This document shows positions 1-9,142 of a stretch of 18,892 nucleotides of DNA, piece after piece. Each line of letters starts with the position of its first letter. The stretch's first letter is position 1. The DNA lies in the NCBI GenBank assembly GCA_012512545.1, contig JAAZDZ010000236.1, positions 1 through 18,892 on the forward strand. Direction: 5' to 3'. The stretch is from Alcaligenaceae bacterium. Lineage in GTDB: Bacteria; Pseudomonadota; Gammaproteobacteria; Burkholderiales; Burkholderiaceae_B. The translations under genes and the position numbers were made by a program. The notes below the pieces were generated by a model, which saw nothing but the letters and a program-made list of their open reading frames with translations, searched no databases and was not told the origin of the DNA.

Positions 1-2629
<2,629 letters not shown>

Positions 2630-2631
2630 GG

Positions 2632-4038
2632 TTATCCTTTTAGGGTTTGTTCCAGTACGTGTAAGGCGTGGTTGAGTTCCGTCTGTTTGAGCCGCGCATC
2701 GGAGATTTTACGCACAGCATGCAGCACGGTGGTGTGGTCGCGCCCGCCGAAGAGATCACCGATCTCGGGCAGGCTTTTCTGGGTGAGTTCCTTGGCCAGA
2801 TACATGGCGATCTGGCGGGGCAGCGCAATATTGGCCGGCCGGCGGCGCGAATACATATCGGCCACCTTGATCTTGTAGTAGTCGGCCACCGTTTTCTGAA
2901 TATTTTCGACGGTAATCTGGCCGTTGGACACCGACAGCAGATCTTTGAGCGCTTCCTTGCAGACATCCACCGACAGGACTTCCTTGCCATGGAAGCGCGC
3001 ATAGGCCGACACCTTGCGCAAAGCGCCTTCAAGCTCGCGCACGTTGCTGCGCAAATGCTTGGCGATGAAGAAGGCGACTTCTTCAGGCATGGCAATGCCT
3101 TCGTTTTCGGACTTGCGCAGCAGAATGGCCACCCGCATTTCGAGTTCGGGCGGTTCGATTGCCACGGTCAGCCCCGAATCGAAACGGGAAATCAGCCGAC
3201 TGTCGATATTGGACAGTTCCTTGGGGTAGGTGTCAGAAGTGATGATGATCTGCTTGCGCTGAGCCACCATGGCCTCGAAGGCGTAGAAGAACTCTTCCTG
3301 AGTGCGGTTCTTGCCTGCGAAAAACTGGATATCGTCAATCAGCAGCAGATCAAGCGAATGGTAGTACCGCTTGAATTCATCGAACGCCTTGCGCTGATAC
3401 GCCTTGACGACATCAGACACGTACTGGTCGGCATGTACGTAGCGCACGCGCGCGCCTTTGCCCGTCGCCAGCAGCGAGTTGCCAATGGCATGGATAAGGT
3501 GGGTTTTGCCCAGCCCCACGCCGCCATACAAAAACAGCGGGTTGTAAGACACCCCCGGGTTCTCGGCCACCTGCAGGGCTGCAGCCCGCGCCAGCTGGTT
3601 GGCCTTGCCGGTAACGAAGTTGTCGAAAGTGAGTTCGGCATTCAGGCGTGAGCGATCATGCAGGGCATCTGCCGCTGCCGACGCCGCTGCTGCGCCAGGC
3701 GGCGTAGTGACTGCAGGAGGCGGGGGCGGAGGCACGACCACCGACTGCTGCGCCGCAACACCGACCTGTGGCACTGGCGCTGAGCGGGTGCCGTTGCCGG
3801 GCAGCTCAAACGCAACCTGCACAGGACGCGAATACCAATCGCTGGCCAACGATTCGATCTGATGAGAAAAGTTCTTGCGTACCCAGTCCAATTTGAAACG
3901 GTTTGGAGCGGACACGCGAAGCACCCCCTGGTCTGCATCGAAAGCCAGAGGCACCAAGGGTCGTATCCACGCGCTTATTTGTTGGGGAGGGAGTTCCTGT
4001 TCCAGTTTCTGGACACAGGTCTGCCAGAATTCATTCAT
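2632..4038 (-). CDS. dnaA: Chromosomal replication initiator DnaA
   Basis: DnaA is the AAA+ ATPase that binds DnaA boxes and melts the replication origin. The 468-residue protein shows all four domains: domain I at about 1-80 (helicase/partner contact), a variable proline- and alanine-rich linker around 100-126 including six consecutive prolines, the AAA+ domain with Walker [10 protein letters not shown] at 172-180, Walker B LLLIDD at 231-236 and the arginine-finger segment SRLISRF at 280-286, and the DNA-binding domain IV with the signature [10 protein letters not shown] at 432-441. It heads the leftward dnaA-dnaN-gyrB cluster. The start ATG (MNEFWQTC) matches the conserved N-terminus of Bordetella-type DnaA. 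A DnaA box overlaps its probable promoter, indicating autoregulation. Confidence 0.99.
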   Translation of the reverse strand: MNEFWQTCVQKLEQELPPQQISAWIRPLVPLAFDADQGVLRVSAPNRFKLDWVRKNFSHQIESLASDWYSRPVQVAFELPGNGTRSAPVPQVGVAAQQSVVVPPPPPPAVTTPPGAAAASAAADALHDRSRLNAELTFDNFVTGKANQLARAAALQVAENPGVSYNPLFLYGGVGLGKTHLIHAIGNSLLATGKGARVRYVHADQYVSDVVKAYQRKAFDEFKRYYHSLDLLLIDDIQFFAGKNRTQEEFFYAFEAMVAQRKQIIITSDTYPKELSNIDSRLISRFDSGLTVAIEPPELEMRVAILLRKSENEGIAMPEEVAFFIAKHLRSNVRELEGALRKVSAYARFHGKEVLSVDVCKEALKDLLSVSNGQITVENIQKTVADYYKIKVADMYSRRRPANIALPRQIAMYLAKELTQKSLPEIGDLFGGRDHTTVLHAVRKISDARLKQTELNHALHVLEQTLKG

Positions 4039-4062
4039 TGTCGGCCACTTCGGTAAACCTCG

Positions 4063-4091
4063 ATTCTACCCTGTCGAGGGGGTAGTTATCC
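4063..4091 (-). promoter_or_regulatory. Probable sigma-70 promoter of dnaA
   Basis: On the minus strand a -10 hexamer TAGAAT (4063-4068, five of six consensus bases) follows a 17-bp spacer after GGATAA (4086-4091). The -35 is weak and is embedded in the DnaA box, which fits a promoter controlled by DnaA itself. The -10 is 24 bp upstream of the dnaA ATG. Motif match only. Confidence 0.5.
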
Positions 4092-4094
4092 ACA
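4086..4094 (+). promoter_or_regulatory. Consensus DnaA box
   Basis: TTATCCACA is a perfect match to the strongest DnaA-binding 9-mer. It is the only perfect copy I could find in the 172-bp dnaA-rpmH intergenic region. Overlap with the putative dnaA -35 supports an autorepression role; a single box is too few for a typical bacterial oriC. Confidence 0.85.
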
Positions 4095-4133
4095 GGCCAG
4101 TTTACCGGACTCATAAAAAGCAGCCTCAAGTGT

Positions 4134-4162
4134 TTGACTAAGCTACGAAAATTTGATGAAAT
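4134..4162 (+). promoter_or_regulatory. Probable sigma-70 promoter of rpmH-rnpA
   Basis: TTGACT at 4134-4139 (five of six -35 consensus bases), a 17-bp spacer and TGAAAT at 4157-4162 (four of six). The bases TGA just before the -10 form an extended -10 element. It lies about 50 bp upstream of the rpmH ATG and would drive the rpmH-rnpA-yidD-yidC cluster. Motif match only. Confidence 0.5.
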
Positions 4163-4210
4163 GGTGGGCTTTTCAAGAATTCTCTGCTCTTTTCTTTTTT
4201 CGGATCCGTC

Positions 4211-4345
4211 ATGAAACGCACTTTTCAACCCTCCGTCACCCGTCGCAAGCGCACCCACGGCTTTCGCGTTCGCATGAAGACCCGTGGCGGCCGCGCCATT
4301 ATCAACGCGCGCCGAGCCAAGGGCCGCAAGCGCCTGGCCGTCTGA
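4211..4345 (+). CDS. rpmH: 50S ribosomal protein L34
   Basis: This 44-residue, arginine/lysine-rich protein is the small L34 component of the large ribosomal subunit. The sequence begins [18 protein letters not shown] and ends AKGRKRLAV, matching the family along its whole length. The gene is the first of the rightward cluster, divergent from dnaA, in the classic bacterial arrangement. No strong Shine-Dalgarno sequence is obvious: a pyrimidine-rich tract and GGAT precede the ATG. rnpA starts 41 bp downstream. Confidence 0.98.
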   Translation: MKRTFQPSVTRRKRTHGFRVRMKTRGGRAIINARRAKGRKRLAV

Positions 4346-4386
4346 GCGGCCTGATACGCTGGCCTTGTGCTGGCGTTTCCGTGCCC

Positions 4387-4752
4387 ATGCGAGCCTCGTT
4401 TCCGCCTACGGCCCGCCTGCACCGCCCCTCCGAGTTTGCCGCTGCCCTTAAAGGCAGGCGTCTGGCCAGGGGGGCGTTGTTTGTCGTTTCCACTCCCCGA
4501 CAAACTCCGCCAGGGTCTTTGCAGGAAGCCCGCCTGGGCATGGTGATCGCCAAGCGCATGGCACCACTGGCAGTATCCCGCAACACCATCAAACGCATTA
4601 TCCGCGAAGCTTTCCGGCAAAAACGCCATGAACTTCCACCGCGCGACCTGGTGTTCCGGCTGCATACACGCATCACCCCATGTTCGCTCAGCGAACTGAA
4701 AGCCCAGGTACGCAGCGAGGTCGATTCCTTGCTCGACAGGAGCCGCCGGTAA
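4387..4752 (+). CDS. rnpA: Ribonuclease P protein component
   Basis: RnpA is the basic protein that assists the RNase P RNA in removing 5' leaders from tRNA precursors. The 121-residue product has the normal length and the family's RNA-binding core [13 protein letters not shown] in its second half, plus the [17 protein letters not shown] segment preceding it. I chose the ATG at 4387 because [30 protein letters not shown] aligns with the start of Burkholderiales homologues; an in-frame GTG two codons upstream is possible. It follows rpmH by 41 bp and shares one base with yidD (TAATG), so the two are translationally coupled. Confidence 0.96.
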   Translation: MRASFPPTARLHRPSEFAAALKGRRLARGALFVVSTPRQTPPGSLQEARLGMVIAKRMAPLAVSRNTIKRIIREAFRQKRHELPPRDLVFRLHTRITPCSLSELKAQVRSEVDSLLDRSRR

Positions 4753-4994
4753 TGCGTTGGCTGCTGATTGCTCCCCTTCGTTTCTACCGCTATTTCATCA
4801 GCCCCTGGCTGGGGCCCCGCTGCCGCTTTACGCCGACCTGTTCGGCTTATGCGATTGAAGCGCTGGAAACGCATGGCGCATTACGTGGCAGCTGGCTGGC
4901 CTCGCGGCGCATCATCCGCTGCCACCCCTGGTGCCAGGGCGGACACGACCCGGTGCCAGCTCCGCCGGGTGATAACCGCCCTGAAACACAATGA
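4752..4994 (+). CDS. yidD: Membrane protein insertion efficiency factor YidD
   Basis: YidD is a small inner-membrane-associated protein that improves YidC-dependent membrane protein insertion. The 80-residue product contains the family hallmark [20 protein letters not shown] near 15-34, followed by [18 protein letters not shown]. The cysteine-rich TCSAYA core and the CHPW motif are intact. Its ATG overlaps the rnpA stop by one base. It sits in its usual position between rnpA and yidC, 81 bp before the latter. Confidence 0.96.
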   Translation: MRWLLIAPLRFYRYFISPWLGPRCRFTPTCSAYAIEALETHGALRGSWLASRRIIRCHPWCQGGHDPVPAPPGDNRPETQ

Positions 4995-5075
4995 CTACGT
5001 CACGCACCCCCACATTCCAAGGCAAGCTCCGCTACACTTTCACGGATTTGCCCAGATTCGACTTGTAAAGGCGCT

Positions 5076-6755
5076 ATGGATATCCGACGTACCATCCTCT
5101 GGATGATTCTCTCTTTCTCGCTGCTGCTGTTGTGGAACAACTGGCAGACTTATAACGGCAAGCCCTCGATGTTCGGCCCGAGCCTGACATCCGAAGTCGT
5201 AGACCCTGCCGTACAAGCTGCGCAAACACAGCAGAATGATGTCAGCGTGCCCAGCGCTGTCGCTGCCGCATCGCCGACAGCGGCGGCCTCAGCCGTTCCC
5301 GGCGAACAGGCGCCCGCGCCAGCCCAGGCTGAGCAAGTCGAGATCAGCACCGATGTCCTGCGCCTGACCTTCGATACGCAAGGAGCGCAGCTGGTGCGCG
5401 CCGTGCTGCCCTTCTACAAGGTTTCCAGCAAGAGCGAAGAGCCCTTCACCCTGTTTGACCGCCGCGCAGGCTATACCTACGTTGCGCAGACAGGCGTGGT
5501 TGGCGCGCCGCAAGGGCAGAGCTACCCGACCCACCTGACGCCGTTCCACTACACGGGCCAGCAACAGCAGGCAGGCCGCACCGAAGTCAGTTTCGAGGCA
5601 ACCTCAGACGATGTGCGCGTGGTCAAGACCTTCATCCTGTCTCCCGCCAGCTACGACATCCAGGTACGCCACGAGATCCACAACCTGGGCGACTCGCCCA
5701 TCCAGCCTTCAATCTACCTGCAGCTTGAACGCGACGGCAACGAGCCCAGCGGTTCGTCCTTCTACAGCACTTTCACGGGCCCCGCTCTGTATTCGGCCGA
5801 AGACAAATACCAGAAGATTGATTTCTCCGATCTCGACAAAGGCCGCCACAGTTACACCCGCGACGCCGATAACGGCTGGATTGGCATGGTGCAGCATTAT
5901 TTTGCCTCTGCCTGGGTGCCCCAGCAGGGCGTGCAGCGCCACAACGAAGCATTGCGCATTGGCGACAATCTCTACGCCATCCGCACCCTGGTCTCCGCAG
6001 GCAACGTCGGCCCGGGCGAAGCCGCTTCGGTCGATGCCAACCTGTGGGTCGGCCCGCAAGACCAGGACGCCATGAGCGACCTGGCCCCCGGTCTGGAACT
6101 GGTGGTGGACTACGGCTGGCTGACCATCATCGCCAAACCGGTCTTCAAGCTCATGACCTGGCTGCACACGGTGCTGGGCAACTGGGGCTGGACCATTGTC
6201 GCGCTTACCGTGCTCATCAAGCTGGCCTTCTACCCGCTGTCGGCAGCGTCTTACCGCTCCATGGCCCGGATGAAGAAATTCACCCCGCGCATGCAGGCAT
6301 TGCGCGAAAAGTTCGGTGACGACAAGGTGAAGATGAACCAGGCCATGATGGAGCTCTACCGCACCGAAAAGATCAACCCGCTGGGCGGCTGCCTGCCCAT
6401 GGTGGTGCAGATCCCTGTCTTCATCGCCCTCTACTGGGTGCTGCTGGGCAGTGTGGAAATGCGCGGCGCGCCATGGATTCTCTGGATTCACGACCTCTCC
6501 GCCCGCGACCCCTGGTTCATTCTGCCTGCAGTGATGATGACCACCATGTTCCTGCAGATCAAGCTGAACCCCACTCCGCCAGACCCCATGCAGGCCCGCA
6601 TCATGATGCTGATGCCGCTCATCTTTGGTGGCATGATGTTCTTCTTCCCCGCCGGTCTGGTGCTGTATTGGGTGGTGAACAACATTTTGTCCATCGCGCA
6701 ACAGCGTTTTGTCATGCACCAGATCGACAAGGCCGACGCAGCCGCCAAACGTTAA
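5076..6755 (+). CDS. yidC: Membrane protein insertase YidC
   Basis: YidC inserts and folds inner-membrane proteins alone or with SecYEG. The 559-residue protein has the proteobacterial layout: an N-terminal membrane anchor at about 5-22, an Ala/Pro/Gln-rich linker to about 88, a large periplasmic beta domain to about 340, then the conserved C-terminal insertase core. That core includes the helix with a positive residue in the hydrophilic groove (Lys382, in the place of E. coli Arg366; lysine appears usual in this group), the cytoplasmic helical hairpin at about 390-430, NPLGGCLPMVVQIPVF, and the last segments ending FPAGLVLYWVVNN. A Shine-Dalgarno AAAGG lies 6 bases before the ATG. A strong terminator follows 36 bp after the stop. 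Confidence 0.98.
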   Translation: MDIRRTILWMILSFSLLLLWNNWQTYNGKPSMFGPSLTSEVVDPAVQAAQTQQNDVSVPSAVAAASPTAAASAVPGEQAPAPAQAEQVEISTDVLRLTFDTQGAQLVRAVLPFYKVSSKSEEPFTLFDRRAGYTYVAQTGVVGAPQGQSYPTHLTPFHYTGQQQQAGRTEVSFEATSDDVRVVKTFILSPASYDIQVRHEIHNLGDSPIQPSIYLQLERDGNEPSGSSFYSTFTGPALYSAEDKYQKIDFSDLDKGRHSYTRDADNGWIGMVQHYFASAWVPQQGVQRHNEALRIGDNLYAIRTLVSAGNVGPGEAASVDANLWVGPQDQDAMSDLAPGLELVVDYGWLTIIAKPVFKLMTWLHTVLGNWGWTIVALTVLIKLAFYPLSAASYRSMARMKKFTPRMQALREKFGDDKVKMNQAMMELYRTEKINPLGGCLPMVVQIPVFIALYWVLLGSVEMRGAPWILWIHDLSARDPWFILPAVMMTTMFLQIKLNPTPPDPMQARIMMLMPLIFGGMMFFFPAGLVLYWVVNNILSIAQQRFVMHQIDKADAAAKR

Positions 6756-6791
6756 GCGGTTAAGCGCAGCGCGCAACCCGGCATCACAGAC

Positions 6792-6833
6792 AAAAGCCTT
6801 GAATGGGGTCAGACTCCATTCAAGGCTTTTTTT
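6792..6833 (+). terminator. Strong intrinsic terminator of yidC
   Basis: A perfect 15-bp inverted repeat (6792-6806 and 6816-6830) with a 9-nt loop GGTCAGACT is followed by T through 6833, giving seven T in a row from 6827. The left arm and loop contain ATGGGGTCAGAC, the core of the repeat element described separately. Confidence 0.92.
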
Positions 6834-6868
6834 AATGGCTTCTGTTTAATGGCGTCTGCCCCCATTTC
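6801..6868. repeat. REPIN-like repeat, copy A (after yidC)
   Basis: GAATGGGGTCAGAC at 6801-6814 faces an inverted partner GTCTGCCCCCATTTC at 6854-6868, separated by 39 bp. The same two arms, nearly base for base, occur inside mnmE at 15198-15247 with a 20-bp spacer. Opposed copies of a short palindromic word fit the REP-pair (REPIN) design, whose copies are moved by RAYT-type transposases. No transposase is present in the window. The REP/REPIN assignment is inferred. Confidence 0.65.
6831..6858. repeat. 14-bp tandem duplication
   Basis: TTTAATGGCTTCTG (6831-6844) is followed at once by TTTAATGGCGTCTG (6845-6858), differing at one base. It lies in the spacer of REPIN-like copy A and accounts for most of its extra length compared with the copy in mnmE. 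Confidence 0.8.
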
Positions 6869-6969
6869 AGGTTCGCTGGTATTTACCCATGGTCTTCCTT
6901 GCGCCATTCATGTACCGTGACGGGTTTTCCGATCCAAGCCGGACACCAAGAGACAGGAACGATTCTTCC

Positions 6970-8166
6970 ATGGATGCACGCCCCAAAACCCCATTGCGCG
7001 CCACGCTGCTGCATGCCGCGACCGCTGCCGCTCTCGCCTGCGGCCTGTTGAACCCCGCCGCCGCTCAGGAACCCCTGAAAATCGGTTTCATCGCCACCAT
7101 GTCGGGGCCCGGCGGAGCGCTGGGGCAAGATCAATACGATGCCTTCATGCTTGCCATTGAAGAACGCGGCGGCAAACTGGGCGATGTTCCCGTTACCGTC
7201 ATTCGCGAAGACGACCAGCTCAAGCCGGATGTCGGCGTGCAGGCGGCCACCAAACTGCTGCAAAGCGACAAGGTCGATATCATCACCGGCGTCACGTTCT
7301 CGAACGTGATGATGGCCATCCACAAGCCCATCACCGATGCCGAAGTCTTTTTCATCGGCTCCAACGCAGGCCCCGCCCCCATCGCGGGCAAGGAATGTTC
7401 CGAGTTCTATTTTTCCACCTCGTGGGATAACGACATGCTGCACGAAGCCGGCGGTCAGCTCACCAGCGACCTCGGCTACAAGAATGTATATGTCATGGCC
7501 GCCAACTATCAGGCAGGCCGCGATGCCGCATCGGGCTTCAAGCGCACCTTTACCGGCAATGTGATCGACGAGGTCTATACCCAGGTCAACCAGCCCGATT
7601 ATTCCGCCGAAATCGCCCAGCTTCAGGCTGCGGCGCCCGATGCCGTCTATGTGTTCTACCCCGGCGGCATGGGCATCAACTTCATCAAGCAGTACCGCCA
7701 GGCCGGGCTGCTGGGAGAAATCCCCCTGCTTTCGGCTGCCAGCCTTGATGGCACCACCCTGCCTGCCCTGAAAAACCTGGCTGTAGGCGCCATCACCAGC
7801 GCGCCTTACGCGCCCAACATCGACAACCCGCAGAACAAGGCGTTTGTGGAAGCCTTTGAAAAAGCCTACAAGCGTGCGCCGTCCATGTATGCCGCGCAGT
7901 CCTACGACGCCGCCAGCCTGCTGGATTCCGCTCTGCGCAAGGTCGGAGGCAGCCTCTCTGACAAACAGGCTGTCATCGCCGCGCTGAAGGAGGCCGATTT
8001 TCAGTCTGTGCGCGGCCACTTCAAGTTCGACTCCAACCATTTCCCCGATGCCGCCTTCTACCGTGTAGACGTTGTCGAGGAAAACGGTGAAGCCGTGTTG
8101 CAGGCTTCCACCCCGGTCAACATCGCCACCCGTGCCAATTTCGCGGCACAATGCCACCTGAAGTAA
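6970..8166 (+). CDS. ABC importer substrate-binding protein (branched-chain amino acid/amide type)
   Basis: This is the periplasmic receptor of the Liv-type importer encoded downstream. From the ATG at 6970 the product has 398 residues, with a positively charged start, a hydrophobic stretch (about 11-28) and a signal peptidase I-like site Ala-Ala-Ala|Gln near 30-33. The mature protein begins EPLKIGFIATMSGPGGALGQ, typical of the type 1 periplasmic binding fold of the HAAT (LivJ/LivK) family. An in-frame ATG at 6889 would add 27 residues before the signal and is less likely. It is the first gene of a binding protein-LivH-LivMG-LivF operon. The substrate cannot be read from the sequence: branched-chain amino acids, amides, urea or aromatic acids are all handled by relatives. 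Confidence 0.92.
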   Translation: MDARPKTPLRATLLHAATAAALACGLLNPAAAQEPLKIGFIATMSGPGGALGQDQYDAFMLAIEERGGKLGDVPVTVIREDDQLKPDVGVQAATKLLQSDKVDIITGVTFSNVMMAIHKPITDAEVFFIGSNAGPAPIAGKECSEFYFSTSWDNDMLHEAGGQLTSDLGYKNVYVMAANYQAGRDAASGFKRTFTGNVIDEVYTQVNQPDYSAEIAQLQAAAPDAVYVFYPGGMGINFIKQYRQAGLLGEIPLLSAASLDGTTLPALKNLAVGAITSAPYAPNIDNPQNKAFVEAFEKAYKRAPSMYAAQSYDAASLLDSALRKVGGSLSDKQAVIAALKEADFQSVRGHFKFDSNHFPDAAFYRVDVVEENGEAVLQASTPVNIATRANFAAQCHLK

Positions 8167-8177
8167 GAGTCAGTCGC

Positions 8178-8198
8178 GGGCGGCGCGCACAGCCGCCC
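8178..8198 (+). other. GC-rich hairpin between binding-protein gene and livH
   Basis: GGGCGGC (8178-8184) and GCCGCCC (8192-8198) form a perfect 7-bp stem with a 7-nt loop, 12 bp after the stop codon. There is no T-run. In ABC importer operons such stems often protect the 3' end of the binding-protein message so that it is made in excess over the permease; that role is inferred here. Confidence 0.55.
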
Positions 8199-8221
8199 CT
8201 CAAGACCTGCAAAGGTGTATC

Positions 8222-9142
8222 GTGAGTTTCAATCTGTTCATCATCCAGGCGCTCAATGGCCTGCAATTGGGCGTGCTGCTGTTTCTCATGGCCGCCGGGC
8301 TCACCCTTGTGTTCGGCATCATGAATTTCGTGAACCTGGCCCATGGTTCCATGTACATGATGGGCGCCTTCATCGCGGCAGCGCTCTACAACTACACGGG
8401 CTCTTTCTGGCTGGCCGCCCTGCTGCTTGCGCCCATCATGCTGGCCCTGGGCATGGCGCTTGACCGCCTGGCGCTCAATTCGCTGTACGATCGCGACCAC
8501 CTCTACCAGGTGCTGGCCACTTTCGGGCTGATTCTGTTCTTCAACGAAGCCGCCCGCATGATCTGGGGTTCTTCGCCTGTCTACATGGACGTGCCCGACA
8601 TCCTGAGCGGCGCCGTTCAGGTGTCCGGCATCCGCTACCCGGCGTACCGGCTGCTCATCATCGTCGCCGGCCTTGCCGTGGCTCTGGGCTGCTACCTGCT
8701 GGTGCACCACACCCGCCTGGGCATGCTGTTGCGCGCCGGTGCCACCCACCGCGAAATGGTGGGCGCTCTGGGCGTGAACATCCGCCTGCTCAACGCCTTG
8801 CTGTTCGGGCTGGGCGCCGTGCTGGCAGGGGCGGCCGGGCTGCTGGCCGGGCCGATTATGTCAGTGCAGGTCGGCATGGGCGAACCCATTCTCATCCTCA
8901 CCATGGGGGTGATTGGCATCGGCGGCATCGGCTCCATTCGCGGCGCTTTCTATGCGGCGCTCATTGTGGGCGTGGTCGATACGCTCGGGCGCACCCTGTT
9001 GCCCACGCTGCTGCGCAATATGATGGAACGCAGCAGCGCGGATATCGCCGGGCCTGCCATCGCTTCCATGATGATCTACATTCTGATGGCCATTGTGCTG
9101 GCGCTGCGCCCGCGCGGCCTCTTCCCGGTGCAACGGGGTTGA
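8222..9142 (+). CDS. livH: Branched-chain amino acid-type ABC transporter permease (LivH)
   Basis: LivH is one of the two inner-membrane channel subunits of the importer. The 306-residue protein is almost entirely hydrophobic, with about eight membrane segments and the family features AAGLTLVFGIMNFVNLAHG near the N-terminus and the cytoplasmic coupling loop THREMVGALGVN around 178-190. It starts at a GTG preceded by AAAGGTG as Shine-Dalgarno. It ends overlapping the start region of the next gene (TTGA), so the two subunits are probably coupled in translation. Length and order fit a standard LivH. Confidence 0.95.
   Translation: MSFNLFIIQALNGLQLGVLLFLMAAGLTLVFGIMNFVNLAHGSMYMMGAFIAAALYNYTGSFWLAALLLAPIMLALGMALDRLALNSLYDRDHLYQVLATFGLILFFNEAARMIWGSSPVYMDVPDILSGAVQVSGIRYPAYRLLIIVAGLAVALGCYLLVHHTRLGMLLRAGATHREMVGALGVNIRLLNALLFGLGAVLAGAAGLLAGPIMSVQVGMGEPILILTMGVIGIGGIGSIRGAFYAALIVGVVDTLGRTLLPTLLRNMMERSSADIAGPAIASMMIYILMAIVLALRPRGLFPVQRG

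Larger units (their letters stand above)
4051..4107. repeat. Nested inverted repeats framing the dnaA promoter
   Basis: CGGTAAAC at 4051-4058 is a perfect inverted copy of GTTTACCG at 4100-4107, with 41 bp between. Inside lies a second pair, CTACCC at 4066-4071 and GGGTAG at 4080-4085. The outer arms enclose the -10, the -35 and the DnaA box. The arrangement could be an operator for another regulator or a DNA secondary structure; no function is known to me. Confidence 0.6.

Noticed and set aside
2668..3651. 327-codon open frame opposite dnaA
   Set aside because: Antisense shadow of dnaA; no family resemblance.
4031..4258. 75-codon minus-strand frame covering the dnaA-rpmH intergenic region
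   Set aside because: It overlaps rpmH and the dnaA start, spans both promoters and has no ribosome site; a leader peptide is possible but unsupported.
6889..6969. Upstream ATG extending the binding protein by 27 residues
   Set aside because: It would put a charged segment in front of a normal signal peptide, and no ribosome site is seen before it.
6883..8157. 424-codon minus-strand frame opposite the binding-protein gene
   Set aside because: Complete antisense of a clearly coding gene with signal peptide and family match.
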